This document shows, one piece after another, positions 52,426-60,028 of a stretch of DNA of 64,000 nucleotides. Below the pieces are notes generated by a model. The model was not told where the DNA came from, searched no databases, and saw only the letters and a list, made by a program, of their open reading frames with translations. Position 1 is the stretch's first letter. The number at the start of each line of letters is the position of its first letter. Position numbers and translations under genes: made by a program. The DNA comes from an uncultured Clostridia bacterium (GTDB lineage: Bacteria > Bacillota > Clostridia > Oscillospirales > Acutalibacteraceae): assembly GCA_937876205.1 (NCBI GenBank), contig CALEII010000045.1, forward strand, positions 14,598 to 78,597, read 5' to 3'.

Positions 52426-53034
52426 TTATAACTCCTCCGCTTTGAATGTGGTATAGCCTTCGTAATAGTAGCTATGGTCAATGCCTTTCATGAAAACTTC
52501 ACGGTCGTTGATTTTATCTGTCAGGGCATTTTTAAGAGTGTGTTTTATTTCAAGGTCCTTAATGGGACTGCGCTCCATGGCTGAAAGATATTCTTCCTTA
52601 TCAACCTGACTCCAGTCAACAACTTTGCCAAGCTCCTTTTTCAGGATACAATCAAGCCAGATTCGTGTACTTCTGCCGTTGCCTTCACGGAAGGGATGTG
52701 CAACATTCATTTCAACATATTTTTCAATTATCTCATCAAATGTTGACTGAGGCATTTTTTCAATATTCTGTAATGCAACATCAAGATACATGATGGGTGC
52801 AAAACGGAAATTACCCTTTGATAGATTCACTGTGCGGATTTCTCCAGCAAACGGATAAATCTCATCAAAAAGATTTTTATGAATTGCCTGAAGTGAAGCT
52901 GTTTTTCCTGCTTCGAGTTTATCGAGCATACCGCTTTCAAAAAGCTCAACAGCCTTTTTCTTACTGATTCTTTCTTCAGCCTCTGCAAGTTCGGGAGCAG
53001 AAGTGATACCTAATTTATTTTCAAGTATAGCCAT
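52426..53034 (-). CDS. Fic family protein at the head of the defence operon
   Basis: 202 residues, a minimal Fic fold. IYPFAGEIRTVNLSKGNFRFAP is the flap region that holds the target, and HPFREGNGRSTR (about 113-124) is the complete catalytic loop. No inhibitory (S/T)xxxE(G/N) helix is obvious at either end. It would therefore need a partner antitoxin (class I) or be regulated by expression from the XRE gene 9 bp upstream. It likely adenylylates a protein target. Fic genes of this type recur beside type I restriction genes. Confidence 0.92.
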   Translation of the reverse strand: MAILENKLGITSAPELAEAEERISKKKAVELFESGMLDKLEAGKTASLQAIHKNLFDEIYPFAGEIRTVNLSKGNFRFAPIMYLDVALQNIEKMPQSTFDEIIEKYVEMNVAHPFREGNGRSTRIWLDCILKKELGKVVDWSQVDKEEYLSAMERSPIKDLEIKHTLKNALTDKINDREVFMKGIDHSYYYEGYTTFKAEEL

Positions 53035-53043
53035 ATCTGCACC

Positions 53044-53256
53044 TCACTGATTATCTTCAGGTATAAATTCCATAATATCATCCACACCGCAGTTTAATGC
53101 GGCACAGATTTTACCAAGGGTTTCTACTGTGACATTTTCACCCTTGCTCATTTTTGTGATTGTGTAGTTGCTGATATCAGCGACCTTTGCAAGGTCTTTC
53201 TTTTTCATATCGTGGTCGATTAAGAGTTTCCAGAGTTTTTTGTAGCTGACTGCCAT
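53044..53256 (-). CDS. XRE-family DNA-binding regulator
   Basis: 70 residues, a single Cro/CI helix-turn-helix: KKKDLAKVADISNYTITKMSKG followed by VTVETLGKICAALNCGVDDIMEF. It is the first gene of the defence operon and probably controls it, by binding around the promoter where TATAATATT occurs twice. It could also act as the neutraliser of the adjacent Fic protein, by analogy with toxin-antitoxin pairs, though no inhibitory motif is seen. Confidence 0.9.
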   Translation of the reverse strand: MAVSYKKLWKLLIDHDMKKKDLAKVADISNYTITKMSKGENVTVETLGKICAALNCGVDDIMEFIPEDNQ

Positions 53257-53290
53257 AAGTACACCTCTTAAATATTATATTCCACTTAAT

Positions 53291-53319
53291 ATTATAACAA
53301 TCGAATCCCGTTTTTGCAA
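53291..53319 (-). promoter_or_regulatory. Promoter of the XRE-Fic-GIY-YIG-Hsd operon
   Basis: Minus strand TTGCAA (53319-53314), 17 bp, TATAAT (53296-53291). TATAATATT is repeated 14 bp downstream, a likely operator for the XRE protein. Confidence 0.8.
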
Positions 53320-53379
53320 CACAAAATCGAGTTAAAACTATATTTTATATCAAAATATCTGTATATCAAAAAAATAAAA

Positions 53380-53414
53380 ACCGACTGATTTCTGAAAATT
53401 CAGATTCAGTCGGT
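53380..53414. other. Hairpin near the right end of the element
   Basis: ACCGACTGA and TCAGTCGGT form the outer stem of an imperfect hairpin, followed by ATGTTTTTTT on the plus strand. It resembles a plus-strand terminator that would stop reading out of the end of the element. Confidence 0.5.
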
Positions 53415-53432
53415 ATGTTTTTTTGCATATAA

Positions 53433-53468
53433 AAAATCAGGAATTTTACTTAAAAAATTCCTGATTTT
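53433..53468 (-). terminator. Element-supplied terminator for guaA
   Basis: AAAATCAGGAATTTT and its exact complement form a 15-pair stem, with TTATATG on the minus strand. It lies 85 bp after the guaA stop codon and replaces the stranded original terminator. Confidence 0.8.
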
Positions 53469-53475
53469 GAGATAC

Positions 53476-53494
53476 TGTAGTCAATTGGTAGTCA
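53476..53494. repeat. Arm-type repeat near attR
   Basis: TGTAGTCAATTGGTAGTCA differs from the attL-side copy at 35531 by one base and has the same orientation. It is a probable site for the arm-binding domain of the integrase. Confidence 0.65.
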
Positions 53495-53552
53495 ACAAGG
53501 GTCTTTCAGACTGAGAAACCCTTATATATAGCCGTTTCTTTGTGTTGGGGTA

Positions 53553-54554
53553 TCATTCCCACTCAATTGTGCCTGTGGGCTTGGGTGTGAGGTCGAGGAG
53601 GACACGGTTGATGCCGTTTACCTCGCTTGTGATACGCTGTGTGATTTTGTGAAGGACCGCATAAGGGATTTCTTCTATAGTTGCAGTCATCGCATCCTTT
53701 GTGTTGATTGCCCTGATGATTGCCGGCCAACCTTCATAACGGCTGTCATCCTTAACACCTACACTCTTCATATCAGGCACTGCAATAAAATACTGCCATA
53801 CCTTTTCTGCAAGACCGCAGTTGTCAAATTCTTCACGAAGAATTGCGTCCGCTTCACGGAGTGCATCAAGTCTGTTCTTTGTAATTGCGCCAAGGCAACG
53901 CACACCCAGTCCGGGACCGGGGAACGGCTGACGGTAAACCATTGCATGAGAAAGACCGAGTGCTTCACCTACAACACGGACCTCATCCTTGTAAAGAAGC
54001 TTTATAGGCTCAACAAGCTGGAATTTAAGGTCTTCGGGCAGACCGCCGACATTGTGATGTGATTTTACAGCCTCTTTGCCCTCTTCCTTTTTGATGCTTT
54101 CAAGAATATCGGGATAAATTGTACCCTGAGCGAGGAATTCTACACCGTCAAGCTTTCTTGCCTCTTCAGCAAAAACATTTATAAATTCAGCACCTATTAT
54201 CTTACGCTTCTTTTCCGGATCACTTACACCGCCGAGCAGATAAAGAAATCTGTCTTCTGCGTCAACATAGATAAGGTTTGCATCAAGTTCTTTGCCGAAA
54301 ACTTCAATAACCTGTTCGCTTTCACCCTTACGCATAAGTCCGTGATTAACGTGAACGCATACCAACTGTTTGCCGATAGCCTTGATAAGCAGAGCAGCAA
54401 CAACAGATGAGTCAACACCGCCTGAGAGAGCAAGAAGCACCTTCTTGTCACCAACCTGCGCACGAACTGCAGCTATCTGTTCGTCAATAAACTTCTCAGC
54501 AAGCTCTTTTGTGTTTATACGAGCCATTGAGTCAGGTCTTTTGTTTGAATCCAT
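53553..54554 (-). CDS. guaA: GMP synthetase, ATP-pyrophosphatase subunit only
   Basis: 333 residues. Only the synthetase part is present: KKVLLALSGGVDSSVVAALL (P-loop about 43-50), GTIYPDILES, SHHNVGGLPEDLKF and the C-terminal dimerisation domain with RQPFPGPGLGVRCLG, ending TGTIEWE. It adenylylates XMP and aminates it to GMP. The usual 190-residue N-terminal glutaminase domain is absent. Yet AGGAGG and a consensus promoter stand before ATG 54554, so this is a true two-subunit type, and the amidotransferase must be encoded elsewhere. The last five codons overlap the attachment site; the stop TGA is element-derived. Confidence 0.93.
   Translation of the reverse strand: MDSNKRPDSMARINTKELAEKFIDEQIAAVRAQVGDKKVLLALSGGVDSSVVAALLIKAIGKQLVCVHVNHGLMRKGESEQVIEVFGKELDANLIYVDAEDRFLYLLGGVSDPEKKRKIIGAEFINVFAEEARKLDGVEFLAQGTIYPDILESIKKEEGKEAVKSHHNVGGLPEDLKFQLVEPIKLLYKDEVRVVGEALGLSHAMVYRQPFPGPGLGVRCLGAITKNRLDALREADAILREEFDNCGLAEKVWQYFIAVPDMKSVGVKDDSRYEGWPAIIRAINTKDAMTATIEEIPYAVLHKITQRITSEVNGINRVLLDLTPKPTGTIEWE
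53555..53570. repeat. Right attachment site (attR core) within guaA
   Basis: ATTCCCACTCAATTGT, the second copy of the 16-bp repeat, covering the last codons of guaA. Confidence 0.9.
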
Positions 54555-54616
54555 AGTATTTTCCTCCTGTATATAATGGTAAATTTAACGAAAAAAACTC
54601 CCCGATTATGCTATAT

Positions 54617-54645
54617 AGTATAATCCTTTTTTTTTCGCTTTTCAA
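54617..54645 (-). promoter_or_regulatory. Consensus promoter of guaA
   Basis: Minus strand TTGAAA (54645-54640), 17 bp, TATACT (54622-54617). The leader is about 55 bases; I see no purine riboswitch in it. Confidence 0.85.
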
Positions 54646-54737
54646 GAATTTTTTTTGATAATACTCAGAAAAAATAACAGTTGATTTTAATAATTTAATG
54701 TGCATTTTAACATATTCAGGTCTGCAAACATTTGTAG

Positions 54738-55076
54738 AAAAAGCCCTTTGAAACAAAAAAGAGACCCGTCATATCTGCACAAGAATCAGAAAATTATCTT
54801 AAAAACTACAAAAACATTCCTTCGGACACCTTCAATGCAAAGCAGTCAACACTTATTGCCGAACACTACGACAAGCTTTATGAAGAAAACACAACAGACT
54901 CATTCCTGACGCTCATAAAAGAAATACTTTCAAGGGAGAAAGAGACAAACAGAAGTCCCAGACAGATTGAAGCAAAATATCTTGACCTGACTGAGAAACC
55001 GCTGAGCGAGGAGTTTGCTCTTGTGCTTCACAAAACACCGGCTGAAATCAAGCAATTTTTCAGAGATAACGCATAA
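54738..55076 (+). pseudogene. Remnant of a CarD-family transcription regulator (C-terminal domain only)
   Basis: An open frame of 112 codons without ATG, GTG or TTG at its beginning; a TAG precedes it at 54735. KRPVISAQESENYLKNYKNI, then LIAEHYDKLYEEN, FLTLIKEILSREKE and a final EEFALVLHKTPAEIKQF match the helical C-terminal domain of CarD/CdnL proteins (RPVISRDEAE..., LTEHYE..., LIKSIYAKK...). The N-terminal RNA-polymerase-binding domain is missing and not found in other frames upstream. It is followed by a good terminator, so it was once a full gene. Confidence 0.65.
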
Positions 55077-55081
55077 CGCCA

Positions 55082-55111
55082 AAAACCTCGGATTTTTCCG
55101 AGGTTTTTTAT
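55082..55111 (+). terminator. Terminator after the CarD remnant
   Basis: AAAACCTCGG and CCGAGGTTTT pair perfectly around ATTTTT, followed by TTTATTTT. Confidence 0.9.
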
Positions 55112-55128
55112 TTTCAAGCTATGTTTTT

Positions 55129-55163
55129 TACACTTGTGCATTTTTTATCAACGAAAATGTACA
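55129..55163 (+). promoter_or_regulatory. Possible LytTR-type sites upstream of the response regulator
   Basis: TACACTT (55129-55135) and AAAATGTACA (55154-55163) recur as TACACTT, AAAATGTACA and AAAATGTA upstream of the secreted-protein gene at 57370-57410. Shared sites suggest autoregulation. Confidence 0.4.
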
Positions 55164-55268
55164 TTTGCTTTACAACCCGAAAGTAATTTGTTATTATAAA
55201 ATCGATTATATCTATTTTTCAGTGTGCTGAAATCTGTAATACAAACATAAAAAAAGAGGTGTGCTGCT

Positions 55269-55979
55269 GTGAAAATCTGCATTTGTGATGACGACTTATA
55301 TATCCACGGTAAAATTGAAAAACTGATTGAAAAAAACATCAATGCGCCGTCAAGTGTGGAAGTAATAAAAGCTTCAAGCGGCGAAGAACTACTTATCCTT
55401 TTCGGCACAGATAAAAAGCCTGACATTATTTTTCTTGACATCGAAATGCAGGGAATGAACGGCATTATGACAGCCGAAAAAATAAGAGAAATCAGCGAAA
55501 ATACAATTCTGATATTTGTATCAGGCTATTCTGAGTTTGTGTTTGAAACATTCCGTCTTGATGCACTTCATTTCATCCGCAAGCCAATATCTGAAAAAGA
55601 ATTTGACGAAGTTTTTGCCCGTGCGATGCTTCGCTACAACACACTGAATGAATCTGTAACGATAAGGTGGCAGGGAGAGAGAGTTTCTGTCCCTATAGAT
55701 AAAATAATATGCGTTGAGGGTTATAACAGACATATAATAATTCACACAGTCAAAGAAAAATATGAGGCTGTAGGAAGACTGCGTGACATTTTTTCAAATA
55801 TTGAGTCACACGGATTTGTTTATGTTCATCAGGGATATATAGTCAATATGAATTACATCCGGCGTTTCGGCACCGAAGAAATAATTCTTCACGGCGGAAT
55901 GAATGTTCCTGTAAGTGTTCGAAAACGCCAGCAGGCATTACAACGCTATGACGATTTTATTCAGAAAAGGATGTGGTGA
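55269..55979 (+). CDS. LytTR-family response regulator (AgrA type)
   Basis: 236 residues from GTG 55269 behind GAGGTG. The receiver domain (about 1-120) has the acidic pocket ICDDD, phospho-acceptor Asp57 in IIFLDIEMQGMNG, and the switch residues of FVSGYSE and IRKPI. The C-terminal LytTR domain (about 130-230) has the strand pattern around VHQGYIVNMNYI and VPVSVRKRQQ. It binds direct repeats in promoters. It is transcribed with the histidine kinase gene one base downstream, and its likely target is the secreted protein gene after that. Confidence 0.93.
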   Translation: MKICICDDDLYIHGKIEKLIEKNINAPSSVEVIKASSGEELLILFGTDKKPDIIFLDIEMQGMNGIMTAEKIREISENTILIFVSGYSEFVFETFRLDALHFIRKPISEKEFDEVFARAMLRYNTLNESVTIRWQGERVSVPIDKIICVEGYNRHIIIHTVKEKYEAVGRLRDIFSNIESHGFVYVHQGYIVNMNYIRRFGTEEIILHGGMNVPVSVRKRQQALQRYDDFIQKRMW

Positions 55980-55980
55980 T

Positions 55981-57289
55981 ATGGGATTAGTCAATTCTGC
56001 ACTGAGTGCTGTTTTTGAAATATATATGGCAGATATGTTTTTCAGCTATTTCGGTAAAAGACGGCTTAAAAAAAATCTTCATTTTATCGTCTGTATTATT
56101 TTTACTGTGATACTGTCTATAACTACATATCTTTTTATTCCTACCAATCACAGTATATACTCATATTCTTCAATTATCATCTTGTTTTCATTCTTATTCA
56201 AGACAAAACCTATAATGCAGATTTTTGCCGTTGTTGTGGAACTGTTTATTATAATGTTCGGCGAAACTGCAATAACTCTTCTTTTGCTTGTCTTTACTGA
56301 TCTTAATATAGAGCTTATGCGTGACCATTCTCAATATCATTGGCTCATTGCAATGATACTTTCAAAGCTGATTGCATTCGGTCTGTTCAAGGTTATCGGT
56401 CTGAGAAAACTGAACACAGAGGGGCTTTCCGCTGGCTTTATACTTGGTCTTTTCACAATGCCTCTTTCATCAATTTTTATTGTTTTTATGATGTTCGGCA
56501 CAAGTGCATACTTTAAAAATGATGTTTACCTTATTCTTGTCATAACATCTGGCATTCTGCTAACTCTTGCTAATATATTTGTATTCTTTATAATTGAAAA
56601 ACAGAGTGAGTATATCAAAACAAAGCAACAGCTTGAGTTTGCCGAAACACACATTGAGAATCAGAAAGCTCATTACAAGGAGCTCTACAACCAGCAGGAA
56701 AATCTGAAAAAATTCCGTCACGACAGCAAGAATATGTATACGGCACTGCTGTCAAAAATCGAAACGATGTCACCAAAAGATGCGGCTGACTATGTAAGAG
56801 AGCAGCTGAGTATAGTCTTTGACACATCAAATGAAATCAACTCAGGCAATGCCGTTATTGATGCTGTCATACGCTCAAAAAAAGAAACAGCTAAAAATAA
56901 TGACATCATAATCGAAACAAGCTTCAAGCTGTCAAATGATATACATATAAATGAGCTTGATATGGGTGTTCTTATAGGCAACGCACTCGATAACGCAATT
57001 GAAGCATGCGAATTACTCGCAGATAAGTCTGAACGGCTGATAACAATCAGCATAATAACAGTCAAAGAGATGCTTTCTATAAAAGTGGAGAATAAATGCC
57101 CCCCCCCCCCCGTTGGCAATTTTTGGCAAGCAAGGGGAAACAAAAAAAGAGGACAAGAAAAATCACGGCTACGGTATACATTCAATGAAAACCATTGCTG
57201 AAAAATACGACGGAATTGTTACACCCGAATATAAAGACGGAGTTTTTACTCTATCAATAATAATGACAAACATAAAGCAAGATATATAA
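55981..57289 (+). pseudogene. AgrC-like sensor histidine kinase, out of frame at a run of 13 C
   Basis: From ATG 55981. Six or seven membrane segments (about 1-210), then a coiled linker, phospho-acceptor His247 in KKFRHDSKNMY and the N box IGNALDNAIEAC (about 332-343) of the GHKL ATPase. At 57099-57111 a run of 13 C shifts the frame, giving a wrong tail and a stop at 57201 (406 residues). In the next frame the expected end follows: LAIFGKQGETKKEDKKNHGY, then GIHSMKTIAEKYDGIV, to a stop at 57289. Runs of 12 or 15 C would restore a 435-residue kinase. This may be phase variation or a base-calling error. Confidence 0.85.
57099..57111 (+). repeat. Homopolymer of 13 C inside the kinase gene
   Basis: It is the longest single-base run of C or G in the window, in a low-GC genome, located just before the glycine-rich lid of the ATPase domain. 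On-lengths are multiples of three; 13 is off. Confidence 0.95.
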
Positions 57290-57292
57290 AAA

Positions 57293-57320
57293 AAGAAGCC
57301 TGATGAAGGCTTCTTTTTTT
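57293..57320 (+). terminator. Terminator of the two-component operon
   Basis: AAGAAGCC and GGCTTCTT flank TGATGAA, followed by a run of T. Confidence 0.9.
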
Positions 57321-57322
57321 GT

Positions 57323-57340
57323 GCGATAGATTATTGTTTG
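57323..57340. repeat. Remnant of the 189-bp repeat end
   Basis: GCGATAGATTATTGTTTG differs by one base from the corresponding end of the 189-bp repeat (GCGATAAATTATTGTTTG in the copy at 59.8 kb). It follows directly after a terminator, like the full copies. Confidence 0.5.
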
Positions 57341-57369
57341 TTTATATATTTTCAAACACTTCTGCATTT

Positions 57370-57410
57370 AAAATGTACACTTTTAACAATTTTATTTACC
57401 ATAAAATGTA
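57370..57410 (+). promoter_or_regulatory. Paired AAAATGTA motifs upstream of the secreted-protein gene
   Basis: AAAATGTACA at 57370-57379 and AAAATGTA at 57403-57410 start 33 bp apart, about three helical turns, on the same face. They match a motif before the LytTR regulator gene, and are candidate binding sites for it. Confidence 0.45.
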
Positions 57411-57567
57411 TTTGTGCTATGTTAAATCCATATTGATTTCAAAAAAATGAGAGAGGTGAGTCCGATGGTTTGATAACACACCATCACAACCATAACATTG
57501 AGAAAACTTTTTGAGAAAAAACTATTTTAAGCCGATACACAGTCGGCACACCAAAGGAGAAAAAACT

Positions 57568-59664
57568 ATGCGTAAAATTAAAAAATCACTGGCTGTTATT
57601 TTAGCAGCCCTTATGTTGGCATCCTTTATGCCTCTTTTCGCCTCAGCGGCGATTTCTCTTACAAGAAGTAATATTGAAATTGTGCCTCCTTCAGTATCTC
57701 CCGCAGAAATTGATTACGGAACAACAATGGGTGATGTAACATTTACGGGTGGTGAATGCTGGTATATTGATCCTGATACCGGTACAAAGACAAAAGTAGA
57801 AGGTGAATTCAAAGCTTCATCTGCAACTACAAAACCTGCTGTTAGTGAAGCTTATGCTCCTACACTTAAATTCTATCCTACAGATACAGAAACTTACGGA
57901 ACAAGTTCGGGTTCTCTTTTATCTTCATTAACAACAATAAAGTCAGGCACATGGCCCACAATCAAGGTAAAAGGCAAAGAAACAGTTCTTGCAACAGCTC
58001 CCACAGCGGCGGAAATCCAAGTCGGTCAACAGCTCAGAACAGCTACACTTTCCGGCGGTGTTGTAAATGATGCCGACGGTAATTCTGTTACAGGCTCATG
58101 GAGCTATGTGAATGCTACAACATATCCTACTGCAAGCGGTAAGTATGAAGTTCAGTTCAAAGCAACAGGCTATGAAACACTTAAAGTTGATATAGATGTT
58201 ACTGTCACTTCAAGCGGTACAGCAACACTCAGCGAAGCTCCCACTGTTAAGTATTATCTTGCAAAAGGCGAAGGTATCGCAACATCAGTATTTGAGGGCG
58301 GTAAAGTCGTAGATGCAGACGGTACTGAAATTACAAACGGTCAGTGGATGTTTGTAAATGACGAAAATGTTCAGCTTGCAAGCGAAATTAAGCTTGAAAC
58401 AGAAGGAACGTTTACATATAAAGCTGTATGGCTTTCTGCGGGTCTTCCTCCTGTTTTTGCTGATATCCCCATAACAGTTTACGGTGGTTATACTGTAGAC
58501 AGACCCAGACTTTCAACACCCGTTCCATATGTACAGACAAAAGGAGAGCTTCCGTTTGTTTACGGCAATGCAAGTGTTCCCGGTACATATACAATTGATG
58601 ACCCCGAGGCTACATTAAGCAGCAATACAAATACAACACAAAGAGCAACCGTCACATTTACTCCTGAAAATGCTTTATATAAACCGACAACATGGTCATA
58701 CAGCTTTAAGGTAAAAGAAAATGATGTATGGTATACACAGCCCGAAGAGCCTGTAAAAATCGTTGTTCCTTACGGCTTCAGTTCTGATTCAGTTACTAAG
58801 GGATCAGCAGTCAGCTGGCCTGACTATCTTGTTGAACAGGGAGTAGATAATTTCCACTGGGTAGCAAAGAACTATGATATAAAATCAATGGAAGTCGGTG
58901 ACATTCAGCTCGTTTCAGGCTATATGAGAAAAGGCGGTATCTTAGGATATGCAAGCATTGCTGCTGATGCATACATTCAGATTCAGCCCGGTGTTCACGA
59001 CGGTGATATGGGTAGTCTTACTGCAACATATGTCAGGTCAGAAGAAAACATTGCACTCAGACTCTTTTTCAATGTTCCCGGTGCAACAGGAAAAGTCAAT
59101 ATAAAATACGGCGATACTGTCATCGCAACACTTACCCCCGATGAAAACGGTAAAATCGATGAACGTGTAAGCTACAAGCCCACACAAAACGGCACATATT
59201 CATTCACAGCAGAATATACACCCGGTCTTATGGATAAGGTAACAATTGAAAATCCTTCAGTTACGTCAAACTCTGTTGATGTTAAGTTTGTTGTTGAAAG
59301 AAACATTACAATCAAAATCGGTAATGAAGTTTTTGAATTTGTATATCCCGAAGGCGGCACTTTCTCAAAAATGTGGGGTTCTCTTTCAAGCAGAGCCTTT
59401 GAAAATGTTGCAGATTACTGGGTTTTCACAGACGGCGACGGCAATGAATTCATCCCCGTTTCATCCGCAGGTGTTCCTGTTGTAACAACACAGGCAGATC
59501 TCAACTTTGTTGTTCCTGAACACGATGTTATCATAACTGCAAAGATGGATTCAGGTGAAGACGCAGAGATTGAAGAATCAGGTCTCTGGGCATTCTGGCA
59601 GAAGCTCATTAACTTCATTATTGAAATCTACAGAATAATAGATAATCTTTTCCATATCGGTTAA
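57568..59664 (+). CDS. Large secreted repeat-containing surface protein
   Basis: 698 residues from ATG 57568, eight bases after AAAGGAG. Residues 1-28 form a signal peptide (MRKIKKSLAVILAALMLASF, cut near SAA). Two related blocks follow, each starting with a VGQQL-like segment and ending in a beta strand: TLSGGVVNDADGNSVTGSW and FEGGKVVDADGTEITNGQW. They suggest small immunoglobulin-like or MBG-type repeats. The C-terminus ends in an amphipathic aromatic helix (GLWAFWQKLINFIIEIYRII) that may hold it at the cell surface. No LPxTG motif is present. The long leader contains shared regulator motifs, so it is probably the output of the upstream two-component system. Confidence 0.8.
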   Translation: MRKIKKSLAVILAALMLASFMPLFASAAISLTRSNIEIVPPSVSPAEIDYGTTMGDVTFTGGECWYIDPDTGTKTKVEGEFKASSATTKPAVSEAYAPTLKFYPTDTETYGTSSGSLLSSLTTIKSGTWPTIKVKGKETVLATAPTAAEIQVGQQLRTATLSGGVVNDADGNSVTGSWSYVNATTYPTASGKYEVQFKATGYETLKVDIDVTVTSSGTATLSEAPTVKYYLAKGEGIATSVFEGGKVVDADGTEITNGQWMFVNDENVQLASEIKLETEGTFTYKAVWLSAGLPPVFADIPITVYGGYTVDRPRLSTPVPYVQTKGELPFVYGNASVPGTYTIDDPEATLSSNTNTTQRATVTFTPENALYKPTTWSYSFKVKENDVWYTQPEEPVKIVVPYGFSSDSVTKGSAVSWPDYLVEQGVDNFHWVAKNYDIKSMEVGDIQLVSGYMRKGGILGYASIAADAYIQIQPGVHDGDMGSLTATYVRSEENIALRLFFNVPGATGKVNIKYGDTVIATLTPDENGKIDERVSYKPTQNGTYSFTAEYTPGLMDKVTIENPSVTSNSVDVKFVVERNITIKIGNEVFEFVYPEGGTFSKMWGSLSSRAFENVADYWVFTDGDGNEFIPVSSAGVPVVTTQADLNFVVPEHDVIITAKMDSGEDAEIEESGLWAFWQKLINFIIEIYRIIDNLFHIG

Positions 59665-59735
59665 TAAATCAGATATCTTCTATTGATAAGTTCATTTTCA
59701 TAATTGCACACCAAAAAAACTCCGCACAAGTTTTT

Positions 59736-59783
59736 CTCCCCCGTACGGCGAGCGCCCCTGCAAACCGTATGGGGAGTTTTTTT
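59736..59783 (+). terminator. Terminator of the surface-protein gene
   Basis: CTCCCC...GTACGG pairs with CCGTATGGGGAG, followed by seven T. The AAAAAAACTCC at 59713-59723 could pair with the closing arm instead and weaken termination. Confidence 0.85.
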
Positions 59784-59786
59784 GTT

Positions 59787-59975
59787 AAATCAGAATTTGT
59801 CGAGCAGAGCTCGAATGGAAAATTGAAAATGGAAAATGGAAAGTGTCGGAAGTGCTTCGCACTTTTCCGCTACGCTCTATATAATGTTTTCCGAAGGAAA
59901 ACCACCTTCATTTTCAACTTTCAATTTTAAATTTTCAATTACAATAATTTATCGCACAGCGATAAATTATTGTTT
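59787..59975. repeat. 189-bp multi-hairpin repeat, copy 2
   Basis: Identical over all 189 bases to 16535-16723 and in the same orientation. It lies between the terminators of two convergent genes. Confidence 0.9.
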
Positions 59976-59984
59976 GTTAATCAA

Positions 59985-60018
59985 CAAAAAAACAGGACGC
60001 CATTTGGCGTCCTGTTTT
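59985..60018 (-). terminator. Terminator of secA
   Basis: AAAACAGGACGCCA and its complement form a 14-pair stem; the minus strand continues with TTTG after extra T. Confidence 0.92.
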
Positions 60019-60028
60019 CATTTTTATT

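Larger units (their letters stand above)
35418..53570. mobile_element. 18.1-kb integrative element in the 3' end of guaA, carrying a defence operon
   Basis: The element is bounded by a 16-bp direct repeat overlapping the guaA 3' end. It encodes a Tn916-type integrase, a second tyrosine recombinase, an excisionase-like protein, a MobC-like protein and a RepA-like ATPase. Its cargo is a type I restriction operon and two Fic proteins. The 3' end of guaA is a known insertion site for genomic islands. No relaxase, type IV secretion or phage structural gene was seen, so it would need a helper for transfer. Confidence 0.9.

Noticed and set aside
35418..53570. Prophage
   Set aside because: No terminase, capsid, tail, holin or lysin gene is present. 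The content fits an integrative mobilizable element or defence island.
53553..54554. guaA regarded as truncated by the island
   Set aside because: The island touches only the 3' end. The 5' end has its own promoter, AGGAGG and ATG, so the missing glutaminase domain is a gene-type feature.
54555..54616. Purine riboswitch in the guaA leader
   Set aside because: The leader is only about 55 bases and lacks the paired stems of a purine aptamer.
57465..57473. Two-codon leader frame (ATG GTT TGA) after GAGAGGTGAG in the surface-protein leader
   Set aside because: It could be a minimal leader peptide, but such a short match is easily due to chance and nothing else supports it.
57568..59664. Sortase-anchored (LPxTG) protein
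   Set aside because: No LPxTG-like motif or terminal basic tail was found; the C-terminus is an amphipathic aromatic helix.
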